A stretch of 64,000 nucleotides of DNA from Macrotrachela quadricornifera (Eukaryota > Rotifera > Eurotatoria > Philodinida > Philodinidae). A program made the translations under genes and the position numbers. The stretch is taken from contig JAJEKB010021016.1 of the NCBI GenBank assembly GCA_022393335.1, forward strand, positions 720,156 to 784,155, in the 5' to 3' direction. Numbering within the stretch: position 1 is the first letter of the stretch; each line of letters starts with the position of its first letter. Under the pieces are notes generated by a model, which had not been told where the DNA came from, searched no databases, and saw only the letters and a program-made list of their open reading frames with translations. Positions 44,978-56,398 of this stretch are shown piece after piece.

Positions 44978-46555
44978 CTATTCCCACTCATCTTCATTAT
45001 CACTCTCGTCCTCTTCTTCAACTTCTTCAATATCACCATCATTATCATCTTCATCTTCTTCGTCTTCGTCTTCTAGATAATTAACATCGTCATCTTCCTC
45101 CCAAACATCTTGTCCCATATCTTCAACAGCCAACTTTTTCACTGTCCAGGCAAGATTGCACAATGAAGTATTCGCCACATAGTCGTATGGTATATAACAA
45201 TAGCCTTTGTCGCCCTAATAAAAATGAAAGATACTATGCACATGAACCTTATTAATCAGAAGACTGACCCAATCGTCTCCCCACGAATTTCGAACAATAA
45301 AAGCTTTTGACGTATCACTGTAGCCAGCTGCTAAGACAGCATGTCTAAAAATAGAATTTTCATAGTATATTTCAGTTCTATTCTATAGTAACTATAAAAT
45401 GAGGTAACTCAAGTCTTAGAGATTACAAATACTGGAATCGTAACATATTATACTGCAATTATACTTACCTTCCATGTTTTGATCGGCTGATTTCCGATTG
45501 TTTTGGCATAGGAACGATTCCTTTTTCTAGTGCTTTGTCAAATGAATCGTATAAATTGAGACTCATGATAATGGGAAAACCTTGAGCAAGACAACTCTTC
45601 ATCTCATGTAAATTAATATCGACTTCAAGTGCTTCAGTGATAGTGTAATCTTCAGCTGCGGCATAACATTGTTTACTAGGTTTGTAATTGACTTTTTTGA
45701 TATCATATGGCCATAATGATTCAAGGCAAACACCTAACTCTTCCATTGTCTCAATTGCACCGGCAATAGTGGATCCTTCATCGGTCACTTTAGGATTTCC
45801 GTTGGCATCCTTAGTTCGAGTGTTGTAGTAAATAAAGAGACGACTTACGTCAAGTTGACGACCTGTAGCTTTATGGTTCAAGTATTCATATGCTCCAGCC
45901 ATGGCATTTGCCGTACTGAAAAAAAACCCACTAGTTTTAAAATCTTTCTTAGCTTGAAAATTTATCACACGCGCCAGGGAAACCATCGTTGCTTACCAGT
46001 AAAACTGGAATTAACATGATTATGCTTACATAATCCTGCTTATTCGATGAAGCAATTTTCTTATCTAATTCAGCGTATATGTCTTACGTCGAACACGACT
46101 TACCAACTACTGATGTCGGATTGATCTTCGATTTGTGTCATCCATGGACGAAGATCAACTTTTGATGGTAGTTGTGAAAGGCCATATTTAATGTGTTTTG
46201 AAAAGTCTTTGTGCAAACACTCTTTGGCAGGCTTTCGACTTGTCTCTAGATCGCCATTTAGTCGAAAGCGTTTATTGGTTTTTTTATCATGCAAGAAGAT
46301 TTTTTGGATTATTGGTGCTTTGCCCTGTCGGTCGTTAGTTGCCGTCGGCCACCTACGCAATAAACAGAAAACAATTTATCCATTGGACTGACAACACTTC
46401 GCAGATACTTACCTGTATGCCATTGAAGAGTATGGTTCAAGCTCGTTTGATCGATAACTACTCAAGAATAAAAGAGAAACAACGTACAATAATGTCAGTG
46501 GTCTGTGAGGATGGGAAAGAACATTACATCTACCGTCCTCTAGATGTCTTTTCAT
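44978..46555 (-). CDS. Papain-like (C1A) cysteine protease with acidic tail (five exons)
   Basis: Exons 46413-46555, 46104-46352, 45469-45915, 45269-45344 and 44978-45214 give 383 residues; introns are 60, 188, 124 and 54 nt. The catalytic cysteine codon is split by intron 2 (TG|T) and restored on splicing: EDQSDISSC with Cys131, followed by TANAMAGAYEYL. His281 lies in GRHAVLAAGY and Asn299 in VRNSWGDDWGDKGY, so the Cys-His-Asn triad and the oxyanion Gln are present. SSCTANA replaces the usual GSCWAF, as in the family branch near bacterial C1 peptidases. The N terminus has a hydrophobic stretch (LTLLYVVSLLFL, about 20-31) after a polar 19-residue leader, so it is a signal or membrane anchor. 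Residues about 335-383 form a very acidic Glu/Asp tail not usual in cathepsins. Confidence 0.85.
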
Positions 46556-47611
46556 CGACTTAAAATATATTACATGCTCTCCTGAAATAAATTTCGATAA
46601 TCTCCCTCACAGTCGTATGTTCTAATCAAGTAATAAGTTCTACTTTAAACAAAATATATCATTTGAATCATTTAAACTAAATACAGATGATATAATAGTA
46701 GTTACTGTTAAATAACGTTTTAAATTGATTTGAGCAAAGACAACCGAATGTATTTACTAGGTGTGAATCCAGAAGAATGCAAAAAAAAAATAAATCAACA
46801 TGCAAAGAGCGCATATTTTATCTCCGGTTGATTGCAATGATTATTGATGCATAAATCGTTTTTCTTTCATCTTAACAAAAAAAATAAGCAAGAACGCAGA
46901 TAAAAGTGTCGATGCATAGGGCTTTTTCTAATTATCCCTATAATGAATGTTACCTGTCAATGATTTATGTGGAGAAAAGAAGGCAGATACATCATTCAGG
47001 TATTTTACATTAAGGAGACATCCTTTATTGATCGTATTTTTTTTTCTGATCTATATACAGAGACTGTAAAGAAGCATTACCATTTCTAGCATTTGTATTA
47101 TAAAAACTTAGATTATTCGCATGATGTTCGTGGGAATGAAATTTTTGTCCTTCATAGATTGAAAAAAGTTATTATAAATCTAGGAAAAAATCAAGGATAG
47201 ATCCTTACAATTGAATTGTTTGCCATACCAGTTGTTTTAATTAGCTATATTCGAGTCAAACTATCAATCTCAATAAGAAACTATCAAATTAAAAATAAGA
47301 GCTGCTAATGAGGAGTCTCGATCAAGATAATCAAATTTTAAGGTATTGAAAATCTAGATACATAAGAGCAACACAATTTTCCGCATTATTGCGCAAGATT
47401 TGATGTTTCTTGACAGTTCAGTAATATATGAATGAGACATAATAGGCTTCTTGTAAAAACAGTAACTACTAGTAGAAACCGGTTCACTTTGGAAGAAATG
47501 AAAACTATTGTTGAATGAATTGATCAACATCCAAATTATACTATTGCTACTATTTTCTATAGATTTTGAAAAACTAAATCCATGACTTATGTCAAAAGAT
47601 TCAGAGATAGG
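46556..47611. other. 5' flank of the protease and intergenic sequence
   Basis: No gene recognised; frame 47354-47647 on the minus strand overlaps the terminus of the next element and is featureless. Confidence 0.45.
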
Positions 47612-50132
47612 TATGTGCAGTTTCAGTTTACTGATGACTGACGTCACTGACGGTGACTCTCAGTGAACACTGATGACAGCAGTGACAGTGCCATCTTGGT
47701 GCCAGTGATCACTGACACCGAGTGTCACTGAAGCACTGATGAAAGTCGGTGCACCGACAACGTCAGTGACACAGTTTTACACCAACACTGGTGCACACTG
47801 AAACCGATGTTCATTGATTCTCAAAAATATTATAAGATTGTATAATCAATGCTTTTGGAGTATTAAATGACTTTGATAGAAATATATCACTTTTGGATGC
47901 GTATGCCTTAACAAAATTTTTTATTAGAAGATTACAGTCAAAACTTCACTTTTAATTTAAATACTTATCACACATAATTCTGAGTTTCTTTTTTATCTAA
48001 AAAGTTCAATATCAACACAATATTATCTATTTATCATCAAGAAAAATAACTATGAACAAAATAAACTGGTTTAGTTCTATAAATGGTAGCGGTAATATAG
48101 CTGCGTCTAAAGGATCATGTATAACATACAAACAAAAGGTAGAATTTTCTGTTTTGTATATAACAATCATTCATCTTTTAATAATGATGATGATATTCAC
48201 TTAAAATTTATTTTATGTAATATGCTAATTTATATCATGATATGTGTATAACGCATTGTAATCCCTCCGTATATATGACATTTTGTAACAGGTATAATTT
48301 GAATATTCAGTTCCGACTGACACTATGCGTAATAATTATTTTTCACATGTGATAGTAAACTCCAATTTCCTGGAAATTCAAATGAAGAAGTTATAGAATA
48401 AATTTCTTAGAAATTCAATTCACTGCATCAATAACAGGCATTATTTATTGTTAAAGCATAATGGGGAGCGTCTCGTTTCAGGTAATTTATTTATTTTTCA
48501 TTAGAGGTGCCTTGAAACGAAAATATATAGCAATTTACTTTTTTTTTAAATCAAATAAATATGAGAGGAAAAGTACAGAATAGACAGCCTTCCTTTTTTT
48601 GGTCGGATCTAAATTTAAAAAATCAGAAGAAAGACGATTTTAACCTTATCATCATTTTTTCCTGCTTCAAACTAAGTTCTACCTTTTTTTTACTAGAGTG
48701 TCATCTTCTATATATATTCTGTATAGTATATTATTCATATAATAGGGGAGAATAAAAAATAAAACAATACTAATCACCGATACTTTTTTAAATCTGTACC
48801 GTTAAAAACAAATACATCGTGAAAATATCTGTTTCATACGAAAAAAACTATATTTATTTTTCAAATTTTATCAATCGTTTAATGTCTCCAATGTCTCGAT
48901 GTTGAAAAGAATACTGAAATTGAGAAAAAAAATTATTTTTTAAAAATCTTATCAATAGTTCAATGTCCGCATGTTCCAACATAAAAAAGAAATCATTCAG
49001 ATTAAGGAAAGTTTTTTTTTAAATTTTATCAAGTTTTCAATGTCCCTATGTCCCATCAATTAAAAAAAATTTAACCAAATATGTTCGATTAAACAAAATA
49101 AAAAAAATCGACCTTATTAATGTCGATAAATAACAATATTTCTAAATACAGCTCTGTCATGAAATAAACTAGACAACACAATTATATCATATCATCAATA
49201 AACAAATTTTCTAATGGATATTTAACGATTTCTATTTGAAAATAACGTCTATTAACGAAAAACAAATGAATATTTAACAACAAATTTACTACTAAATATT
49301 TATTGTTTCTTCATATTACTTAAACGAAAAAGTATTTGAAATGAGACTGAGTCACATGAAATGTGTAGAGCTATTTCTTCTCTACAATATGGTTCACAGT
49401 ACAAAATGGATAACTGTGATCCATTTTATACAGAATCTCATACATTCTGATCGTGTATAATTTTTCTCGAAGACACAAATAACAATAACTCTCAAAGCGA
49501 AAATGAGCGATATCAAGGTATAAAGAGATAAAAAGAAAAGAACGAGAGGCGTTTGTCTATTCTCTTTTTTACAGTGATATAAATCAAAGAAAACATGAAA
49601 GAAGACGAACAAGATGGCCGAATACTTATTTCTTCCTTTTTTCAGTTACTTAATACAAGGCACTTAATGAATTGATCGAAAAGACAATCCTATTTAAGGA
49701 CAATCACTTTTACTATTTTGGTATATGTGGAAACAGTAAAGAGACAGACGCCTGAGCCAATGGGTTATACACAAGTGAAAAGAGATTGTAGAGAAAAACG
49801 AAGAAGAAAATGATAAACATTACCTGAAGTAAAATAGTCCTAGAACATAGAATAACACTGTTATCTATAACCACAATTCTCATCCAATAAAAACACCTTT
49901 TGTTTAAGATGTCCATCCACGAGATGTCCTACTTTATTAGACATGAGTTCTAAATAATTAGAATAGATATTTATGTCGGTGCACCGACTTTCATCAGTGC
50001 TTCAGTGACACTTGGTGTCAGTGATCACTGGCACCGAGATGGCGCTGTCGCTGAGGTCATCAGTGCTCACTGAACGTCACCGTCGGTGATAACTGTGTCA
50101 GTATTTCAATGTCCACACTGAAACTGCACATC
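47612..50132. mobile_element. 2.5-kb element bounded by CACTGA-rich inverted repeats
   Basis: The left terminal region (47612-47759) and right terminal region (49974-50132) are inverted copies of about 150 nt. Shared stretches include ATGTGCAGTTTCAGT, GTGCCAGTGATCACTGACAC and GAAAGTCGGTGCACCGACA. Both are packed with CACTGA/TCAGTG hexamers and contain the palindrome CAGTGATCACTG. The interior of about 2.2 kb is AT-rich with no transposase frame, so the element is non-autonomous or decayed; no target duplication identified. Confidence 0.7.
48879..49057. repeat. Second copy of the ATGTCTCC minisatellite, three units
   Basis: Units near 48879, 48957 and 49037 (spacing 78 and 80 nt) share the AATGTCTCCAATGTCTC-type core with the block at 8567-8760. 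It lies inside the 2.5-kb element. Confidence 0.6.
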
Positions 50133-50144
50133 CTTATTCAGAGA

Positions 50145-51140
50145 GTATATTAGTCGAAACGGCTCAAGCTTTAAAAATCTAAACAAAATCAAGGATTTCA
50201 TGTCGAACGAATTTTATATTAATTGGGATGCCTTCAAGGCAAGTGAATCGTTCATCAAAATGTTCAAGAAAGAAAATCGAATTTCATCGAGAAGATGCAA
50301 TAAACTTATTACCCGAGAAATATCAAAGAGAAACATTTGCACTTTAAATAGTATGCATTAACCAGGTTCAAATTCATTATATTCATCTAAATATAATATA
50401 TTTTAGATACTCGAAATTGGATTGAAAGCAAAAGATCATTAATTTCAGCATATACTCCACATGAAGTTCTAAATTGTGCTTATCGTTCGTTACAACAGAA
50501 GTAGCTGTTAAAAAGAAATATAATATTATTCACTCGTACACCGTTCAACCTATCAGTTCAGCTGCCAATTACTTGTTAAATAGGCTTTTACTAATTCTTC
50601 ATGAAAAACAAAATGAATTTGATACTAGAATGTCGAAGGACTTATTCGTACCGCCAAACGTGGTTGTACGAACTTCTGTTTTTGGGAAAAGTAATGATGA
50701 AAACCATCGTATTTTCTTAAAGGATGTTCTTGTGCCTGTTATCCGTACAGAATTCCTTCTTTTTCTTGATTATTAGAAAACGATCGGTCATATTCAACCA
50801 CAAGGTTTATCCTTATTTCGTTCGTGCAACTTTATTCATAAGAAAATTTAACATTACACTCACATTAATCGCACAGAGATCAATATTTTATAAATATGCA
50901 ATCTGTTATTCATAATCAATTATCTGCTTCACCATTCAAAAATCTAATAAAATCAGAATTTCTAAAAGGCTAGGATAATTCACGAAACAACTGAAGCAGT
51001 TGAAAAATCAAAGGATATTCGTTTCAAATTCTACAATCTCTATTGTTCAATGAATAATTGTGTAAATCGAACACTTCTGATTTGTGCTTGACTCAGGCAA
51101 CATTATTATTATCATCTGATTGAGAAAATTCATATTCATT
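50145..51140 (+). pseudogene. Decayed pogo/Tc5-like DDE transposase
   Basis: Several frames read in order as parts of a pogo-type transposase. First is a CENP-B-like DNA-binding end (AFKASESFIKMFKKENRISS, near 50231). Next comes a catalytic-core-like segment at 50510-50775 (IIHSYTVQPISSAA, LFVPPNVVVRTSVFGKS, VLVPVIRTEFLLFLDY). Beyond a stop are IGHIQPQGLSLFRS near 50790 and VIHNQLSASPFKNLIK near 50905. Stops and frame changes separate them, so it is inactive. It starts immediately after the right end of the 2.5-kb element, which could be coincidence or a shared origin. Confidence 0.6.
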
Positions 51141-52288
51141 TCTAGTACAGTATAATAAGGATACGTTGAACTTATTATTTTCGAGTTGAAAAAGAACAGA
51201 TGGATTAAAAACGCTTAGCTATGATACACAGAAGCTTCTTTTTCTCATTCATGTATTAATGAACTACCAGAAAACATCAAATCTTGTGCAAATCCACATA
51301 AAAAAATGAGTTAATACTGCAAAAAAATTGAATTCGAAAAATTCAGTTGTTCTTATCTATTTAAACCTTCAATACCTTAAAATTTAAATATCTCGATCCA
51401 GATTCGCCATTGGCAGTTCATATTTTTAATTTAGTAGTTTCTCGTTGAGGGTGGCAATTTGACTCGAATATAATTAATCAAATTAACTGACATGACAACT
51501 TATTCCATTGTTAGTATTTATGTACGATTTAATACTCTATTTTTTTTCATGTTGAACGTTTACTGAAATTCATTCGCACATGCTCTTTATTATGCATTTA
51601 TCCCGTCATATTGTATTTTCTTTTGTCTTATGTATAGTTGTTCAGTCATAGCAGAAATAGATAAAAAGTTAAAGATTCAGATTTCATCAGTAGTTTGTTT
51701 CGTTGAAGAAAATACATAATGTCGCAATGTAAGGAGTATCCTAAAGATTTCCGACAAGTATATTATACGACATTATTGAATGGGGAAAGTCTTTGCGAAT
51801 TCGGCGAAATTGTTCAAATTGCAAGCAGAAAATGACATGTCATTTTTACAGATCTAAATAATCGTTCGGAATAATATACAATCTTCAATGGATCTTCATT
51901 GAAATCTTCTACAACTAGAATCCAAAATTTTGGAAGTAATGATATTAGTCATTGATGAAAGTAGATGGTTTTAAAACAATCTCATTTTTTCTTGTTTATT
52001 GTCTTAGGCATTTCTGTCGTGTCGAGAAGTGGAGTATACAAAGCAAAATCTAGGGAAAAAGCAAAATTCTGTTTTGTATCAAGGAAGTGAGGCTCAGTTT
52101 ATTTTCTACTTAAACAATATGCTTTCTTATTTTATTTTTATATTTATTTAAATAGAATTTATCATGCATCTTTATTCTTCTTATTCAGAAAAAAAAATTA
52201 TTACGAATTGATTTAAATTTAAATATCACTATATATATATATATCTTGTTTTACATATAGGATAATAATGTCAAATAATTGTTTGAAA
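51141..52288. other. Intergenic, nothing recognised
   Basis: AT-rich without coding signature; a short (TA)n run occurs near 52230. Confidence 0.45.
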
Positions 52289-52561
52289 TTAACGTGTTGC
52301 ATGTTTACATTGAGTTTTTGGTAATGGGCGATATTTGGTAGTCGTATACATTGTATTCATTTTTTTTGATTTGAAAAGTTCTTTCTCTTCTTTCTTAATT
52401 GGTGATATACTTCTACGTAGTAGCCACATTCGTCGTCGACTGAAAAGAAATCTTTCGATTTCGTTCATCAACTGATCATGCAAATCGTCTAATACTTTAT
52501 TTCGTATTGTATTAAGTACAGATTCATATTCATACAATTCATTTAGAGTTCGTTTGCATGT
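52289..52561 (-). other. In-frame coding extension downstream of the BTB protein stop
   Basis: After the TAA at 52562-52564 the same frame stays open for 90 more residues (TCKRTLNELYEYESVLNTIR and onward) to a stop at 52289. It is helical and charged and continues the coiled-coil character of the upstream protein, so the TAA may be a recent nonsense mutation. No intron that removes the stop and keeps frame was found. Confidence 0.45.
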
Positions 52562-53818
52562 TTATACTTCATCCTGTTTTGCCGTCAAAAGTAATTCGCC
52601 TATTTTTCGGACAACTTGCTGCTGTGAATAATTCTGGTTTTGATGTTCAATTAATGTAATAATATTTCGTTCAAATTCTTGTCTTTTTTTCGTTAGCTCA
52701 CTATATTTTTGTTCAAGTTTTGCCGTTAATTCACATATTTCAGATAAAATGCTTTTTCGTATTGTAACTTGCACAGTATTTCTGTTGATTATCTCATTTA
52801 AAATTACTTCATATGTTAGTTGATCAAAATTATCAAAATTTTGACTAGGTGTTTTTGCTGATACTTGTTTTAACACTGTACCCAGTAAATATTTATATAT
52901 ATAGTTGAATACCTTCTTACAAATTGGTTCCAAATTCTTGTTTATAAAATGGAATCTTTTACGATATCTATTGAATGGATAAAAATATTTTTCCATATTG
53001 ATTGATGAAATGTACCAGTACGGAAAACCTTCATCACTTAAAAAATTAGAATCCCAACCTTCCCATATGTGATTATTGTCGAATATATCCAAGTTGCAAA
53101 ATAAATTATTCTCTTGGATAGAATCAATATGATTGTCTGTTGAGATCGATTTTTCTTGAATTTCCTTTTCTATTCTTTGTTCAAGTTGATATAGACATTT
53201 TAATAAAGATGGACAAAATATAGAAAAAGAATTGTCAGCAATTTTATACACATGATAACGAAGATTTGTTTGAAATAATTCGTGTGCACTAAGAATAAAC
53301 ATAGTGAACCAATAGATTTGATCGATTATTTTACGATTTTTAAAATCATATTCTCCTTTTGCCATGGCAATAGTAAATCGAACAGCCATATCTTGAGTAT
53401 CCGATGATCTATAAATCAATTGATATGTACCTACTCGATCACCACATTCAATATTCCAAAAGAAAGTTGAATCAACTTCTTCGAGAGTTGGTCCTTCTCT
53501 AGATCCAATACCAAGAAAATCCAAAAGAGCAATAATAGACAAAATATCATAACTTTTAGGTAGGCGAATAAATACTTGTCGTATTGAATAAAATGTAATT
53601 GAATCAAGAGTAAACAGAAAATCTTGGTAGTTAATACGAGAATCGAGTAAATAATATCCTTCATCAGTTTTTATTGAATCAAAATATTGTCCAGCAGAGA
53701 CCAATGCAGTTAAATAAGGAATTTTTTCAATTTGACATTCATTCAATGTCAAAAGTTCACCTGAATCAAAACGAAATATTTTAGTTGTTGTTGATGATTC
53801 ATCAATATGATTATCCAT
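52562..53818 (-). CDS. BTB/KCTD-like protein with C-terminal coiled coil
   Basis: An intronless 418-residue protein. Residues about 13-105 resemble a BTB/T1-type domain (FRFDSGELLTLNECQIEKIP then YLLDSRINYQDFLFTL and LLDFLGIG at the end of the fold). A middle region of about 250 residues has no recognised domain. Residues 350-418 form a charged coiled coil (LTAKLEQKYSELTKKRQEFE). BTB domains mediate oligomerisation and often link substrates to cullin-3 ubiquitin ligases; that role here is inference. No signal peptide or membrane span. The same frame continues past the stop, so the native protein may have been about 509 residues. Confidence 0.65.
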   Translation of the reverse strand: MDNHIDESSTTTKIFRFDSGELLTLNECQIEKIPYLTALVSAGQYFDSIKTDEGYYLLDSRINYQDFLFTLDSITFYSIRQVFIRLPKSYDILSIIALLDFLGIGSREGPTLEEVDSTFFWNIECGDRVGTYQLIYRSSDTQDMAVRFTIAMAKGEYDFKNRKIIDQIYWFTMFILSAHELFQTNLRYHVYKIADNSFSIFCPSLLKCLYQLEQRIEKEIQEKSISTDNHIDSIQENNLFCNLDIFDNNHIWEGWDSNFLSDEGFPYWYISSINMEKYFYPFNRYRKRFHFINKNLEPICKKVFNYIYKYLLGTVLKQVSAKTPSQNFDNFDQLTYEVILNEIINRNTVQVTIRKSILSEICELTAKLEQKYSELTKKRQEFERNIITLIEHQNQNYSQQQVVRKIGELLLTAKQDEV

Positions 53819-56398
53819 TTGAATGAATATAATCAGAAAAGAAATTTACATTCATTTTTATATAAGTACACAAAAAATGATTCATTATGTTCTGTTCTTT
53901 TCTTTTGAGAAGAAAATTGGAAATTTCCAAGATCAGTTTTGTATGTTTTACAATTTTATTCGTATTTATCATTTTAATTTTCATCTTTTCTAATTATAAA
54001 CTACTATCACATAGAGCTGTAGGCATACAATAAAGTTAATCGAAATGAAATAGTTTTTATATTTAGTTATAACTTGTAGAGTGATTCATCTTTATATAAT
54101 GACGTTAGAAGAATACAGAAATAAAATTGTGAATAAGAATTACAAGAAAGATTAAAACTAAATTTAAAAAAATCGTTACGTCTAATAACACATATTTCTT
54201 GCTATGAAATTCGAGTTTTTTCAATAAAAAAAATGTGCTACAAGGCAATAAAACTCAGATTATATTATTAAAAATTGTATATTCGTGTTTTTGCATCATA
54301 GATTTTTAGTTATTTCATCATACTTCTTTCAATAGTGAATCATATTGATTTATAATCATATATGAATGCAGTTCTGATAAAGTATACATAACGATAATAA
54401 GCTTAACTCTTTCATATGTCAATGTTGAATATTAGAATCACAGAAAAAGTTGCTGCTATATAACACTTATCTGAAGTAAAGATTACTAAGCAATTTCAAC
54501 TTTTTTATTCTTTTTATTAGCCTCAATAAATGTCAGTCATTGACAACAATTGTGTTTTATTGATTTATCTTTGATGTCACGACCATGATTGATCGATTCT
54601 AATCCTAATTGTAAACGACCGTATATCAATCATTTATTAAGTAAAACGACAAATATTAACGGTCACTGTTTACATCAATCATAAAGGGAGTTTTATGGGA
54701 AACTACAGACATCTTTAACAATAATTGTAAAAAGTCGTTGTAAGCAGTTGATTAAGTTTAGAATTGTTCGATCAGTAAATCTTACAAACTTTTCGTTAAC
54801 AAAGTAGTCATACTAAAAGCAGAATCTATACTATTTGATTTATGATTGAAAAGATTTTTAAAGATCTGTTCCTCTGATGCTTTATAAGACATAAATCAAA
54901 ATCGGTCATACAGAATAGTTTCAAGTTGTTATGCCATAATTGACACAAGCAGCACAGAGAAATCTAATTTTTATCTGATGTTCAATCAAAACAAAGACAA
55001 AAGGGTTTAAAGGTATTTTTTGTGAATTTCATATGGAATTTGTAAAACAAAACACAAATCGAGTGTGCTCAAAATCTCTATTAGAGTGATCTTTACGAGA
55101 TTTCATAACCGAGCAATCAAGTGAAATTTGTCTAAAGATAAAATAATGATTAGTATGATCTTGAGCACAAGACTTTTTCATAGTACTATTAACAATTAAG
55201 TGTTTTTTGCTATCATCTTCATCAAAATTTTGATACGAAGGTGTCTTCTATGACTTAATTGAAAAAGGTAATGATTGATGTTTTTCGATTCAATATCATT
55301 CTTGATTCTATTAGATTTGTATGCTCTTTGGATGTATCAAATGATCAAGATAGCATAGATAAACTTAGATCATCAAGATCTTTGTTATTATCTTTTTGTG
55401 TTTGATAAACAGGACGATTAGTTAGATGCATAATAAAATTGAATGATGACTGTAATACCTTAGTTCAAATAACAAAAATATTTATTTTACATTTGAAACA
55501 ACTGTTTATGATACCATTTGGCATTGAATGTGAGCTAATCGTTAATTATTGCATTATTGTGTAGAAAGACGAACTATATCGATTGTTAATTGTTTAATTT
55601 GATATTTTCATTTTGTTTAGCATCATCTACGAGAATAAATGAAGAATATTATAGAAAATCTTTTATATAGAGTTGACGTGTTTTTAGTTGACAGAAAACT
55701 AACGAAAATTTTCGTATCATATGCTAGAAGAGGGAGCATCAAAAGCTGAACAAAATTATCTATTCATATATTATTTTTCTGTGAACTAATGAATAGTTAA
55801 GTAAGAAATCTTGTTTGCGACCAGTCAGTTTTCGAGTGAAAAATGTCTCAATTTTTTACAGTGTGTCGAGCGCTATTTTGATATTGTGCGAGATCCAAGG
55901 TTATTATTCACGTATCTTATACAGTTTTTCTTCACTACCAAATAGTTATAGGTGTATGACATCTCACGCTCTTTTAAGGTGAGCAGAGCGCATGAGCTGT
56001 CACACATCTAAATGAGAATGTCAAATAAAAAAAACTGAATTTTATTAGTTGCTTCGATTTCTTTACGGCTTCATGGATATTCTCTTAATCCTTAACAAAT
56101 CCGAAATATTATGTGTATCAACATATCTCGCTAAAAATTTGAATCAAATATTATTTTTTTGAGATCGAATATCAAATTACATTCAAATACATCAACCAGT
56201 GACAAATTTGTAATTGCGTCGCATTTTCAGGGTAACTGAAAAAAAATTCACCGCAGTTATGTGTAACTGCGCCGTAATTTTTCGCAATTACAGGTTACAG
56301 TGTGATCGCAAAGGAAGACATAGAAGGTGTATGAAAGACAGTAGAATAGCGTGAATATCGAATTCTAATTGACCGTTTGTGAATTATTCGTACTAAAA
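53819..56398. other. Long intergenic region between BTB and innexin genes
   Basis: No gene recognised in 2.6 kb. It contains an imperfect hairpin at about 55951-56011 and a small perfect stem-loop at 56252-56271. Confidence 0.5.
56252..56271. other. Perfect 8-bp stem-loop upstream of the innexin start
   Basis: CGCAGTTA, a TGTG loop and TAACTGCG form an 8-bp stem 130 nt before the innexin ATG. Related GTAACTG and CGCAATTACAG motifs lie on either side. It could be a protein-binding palindrome; function unknown. Confidence 0.35.
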
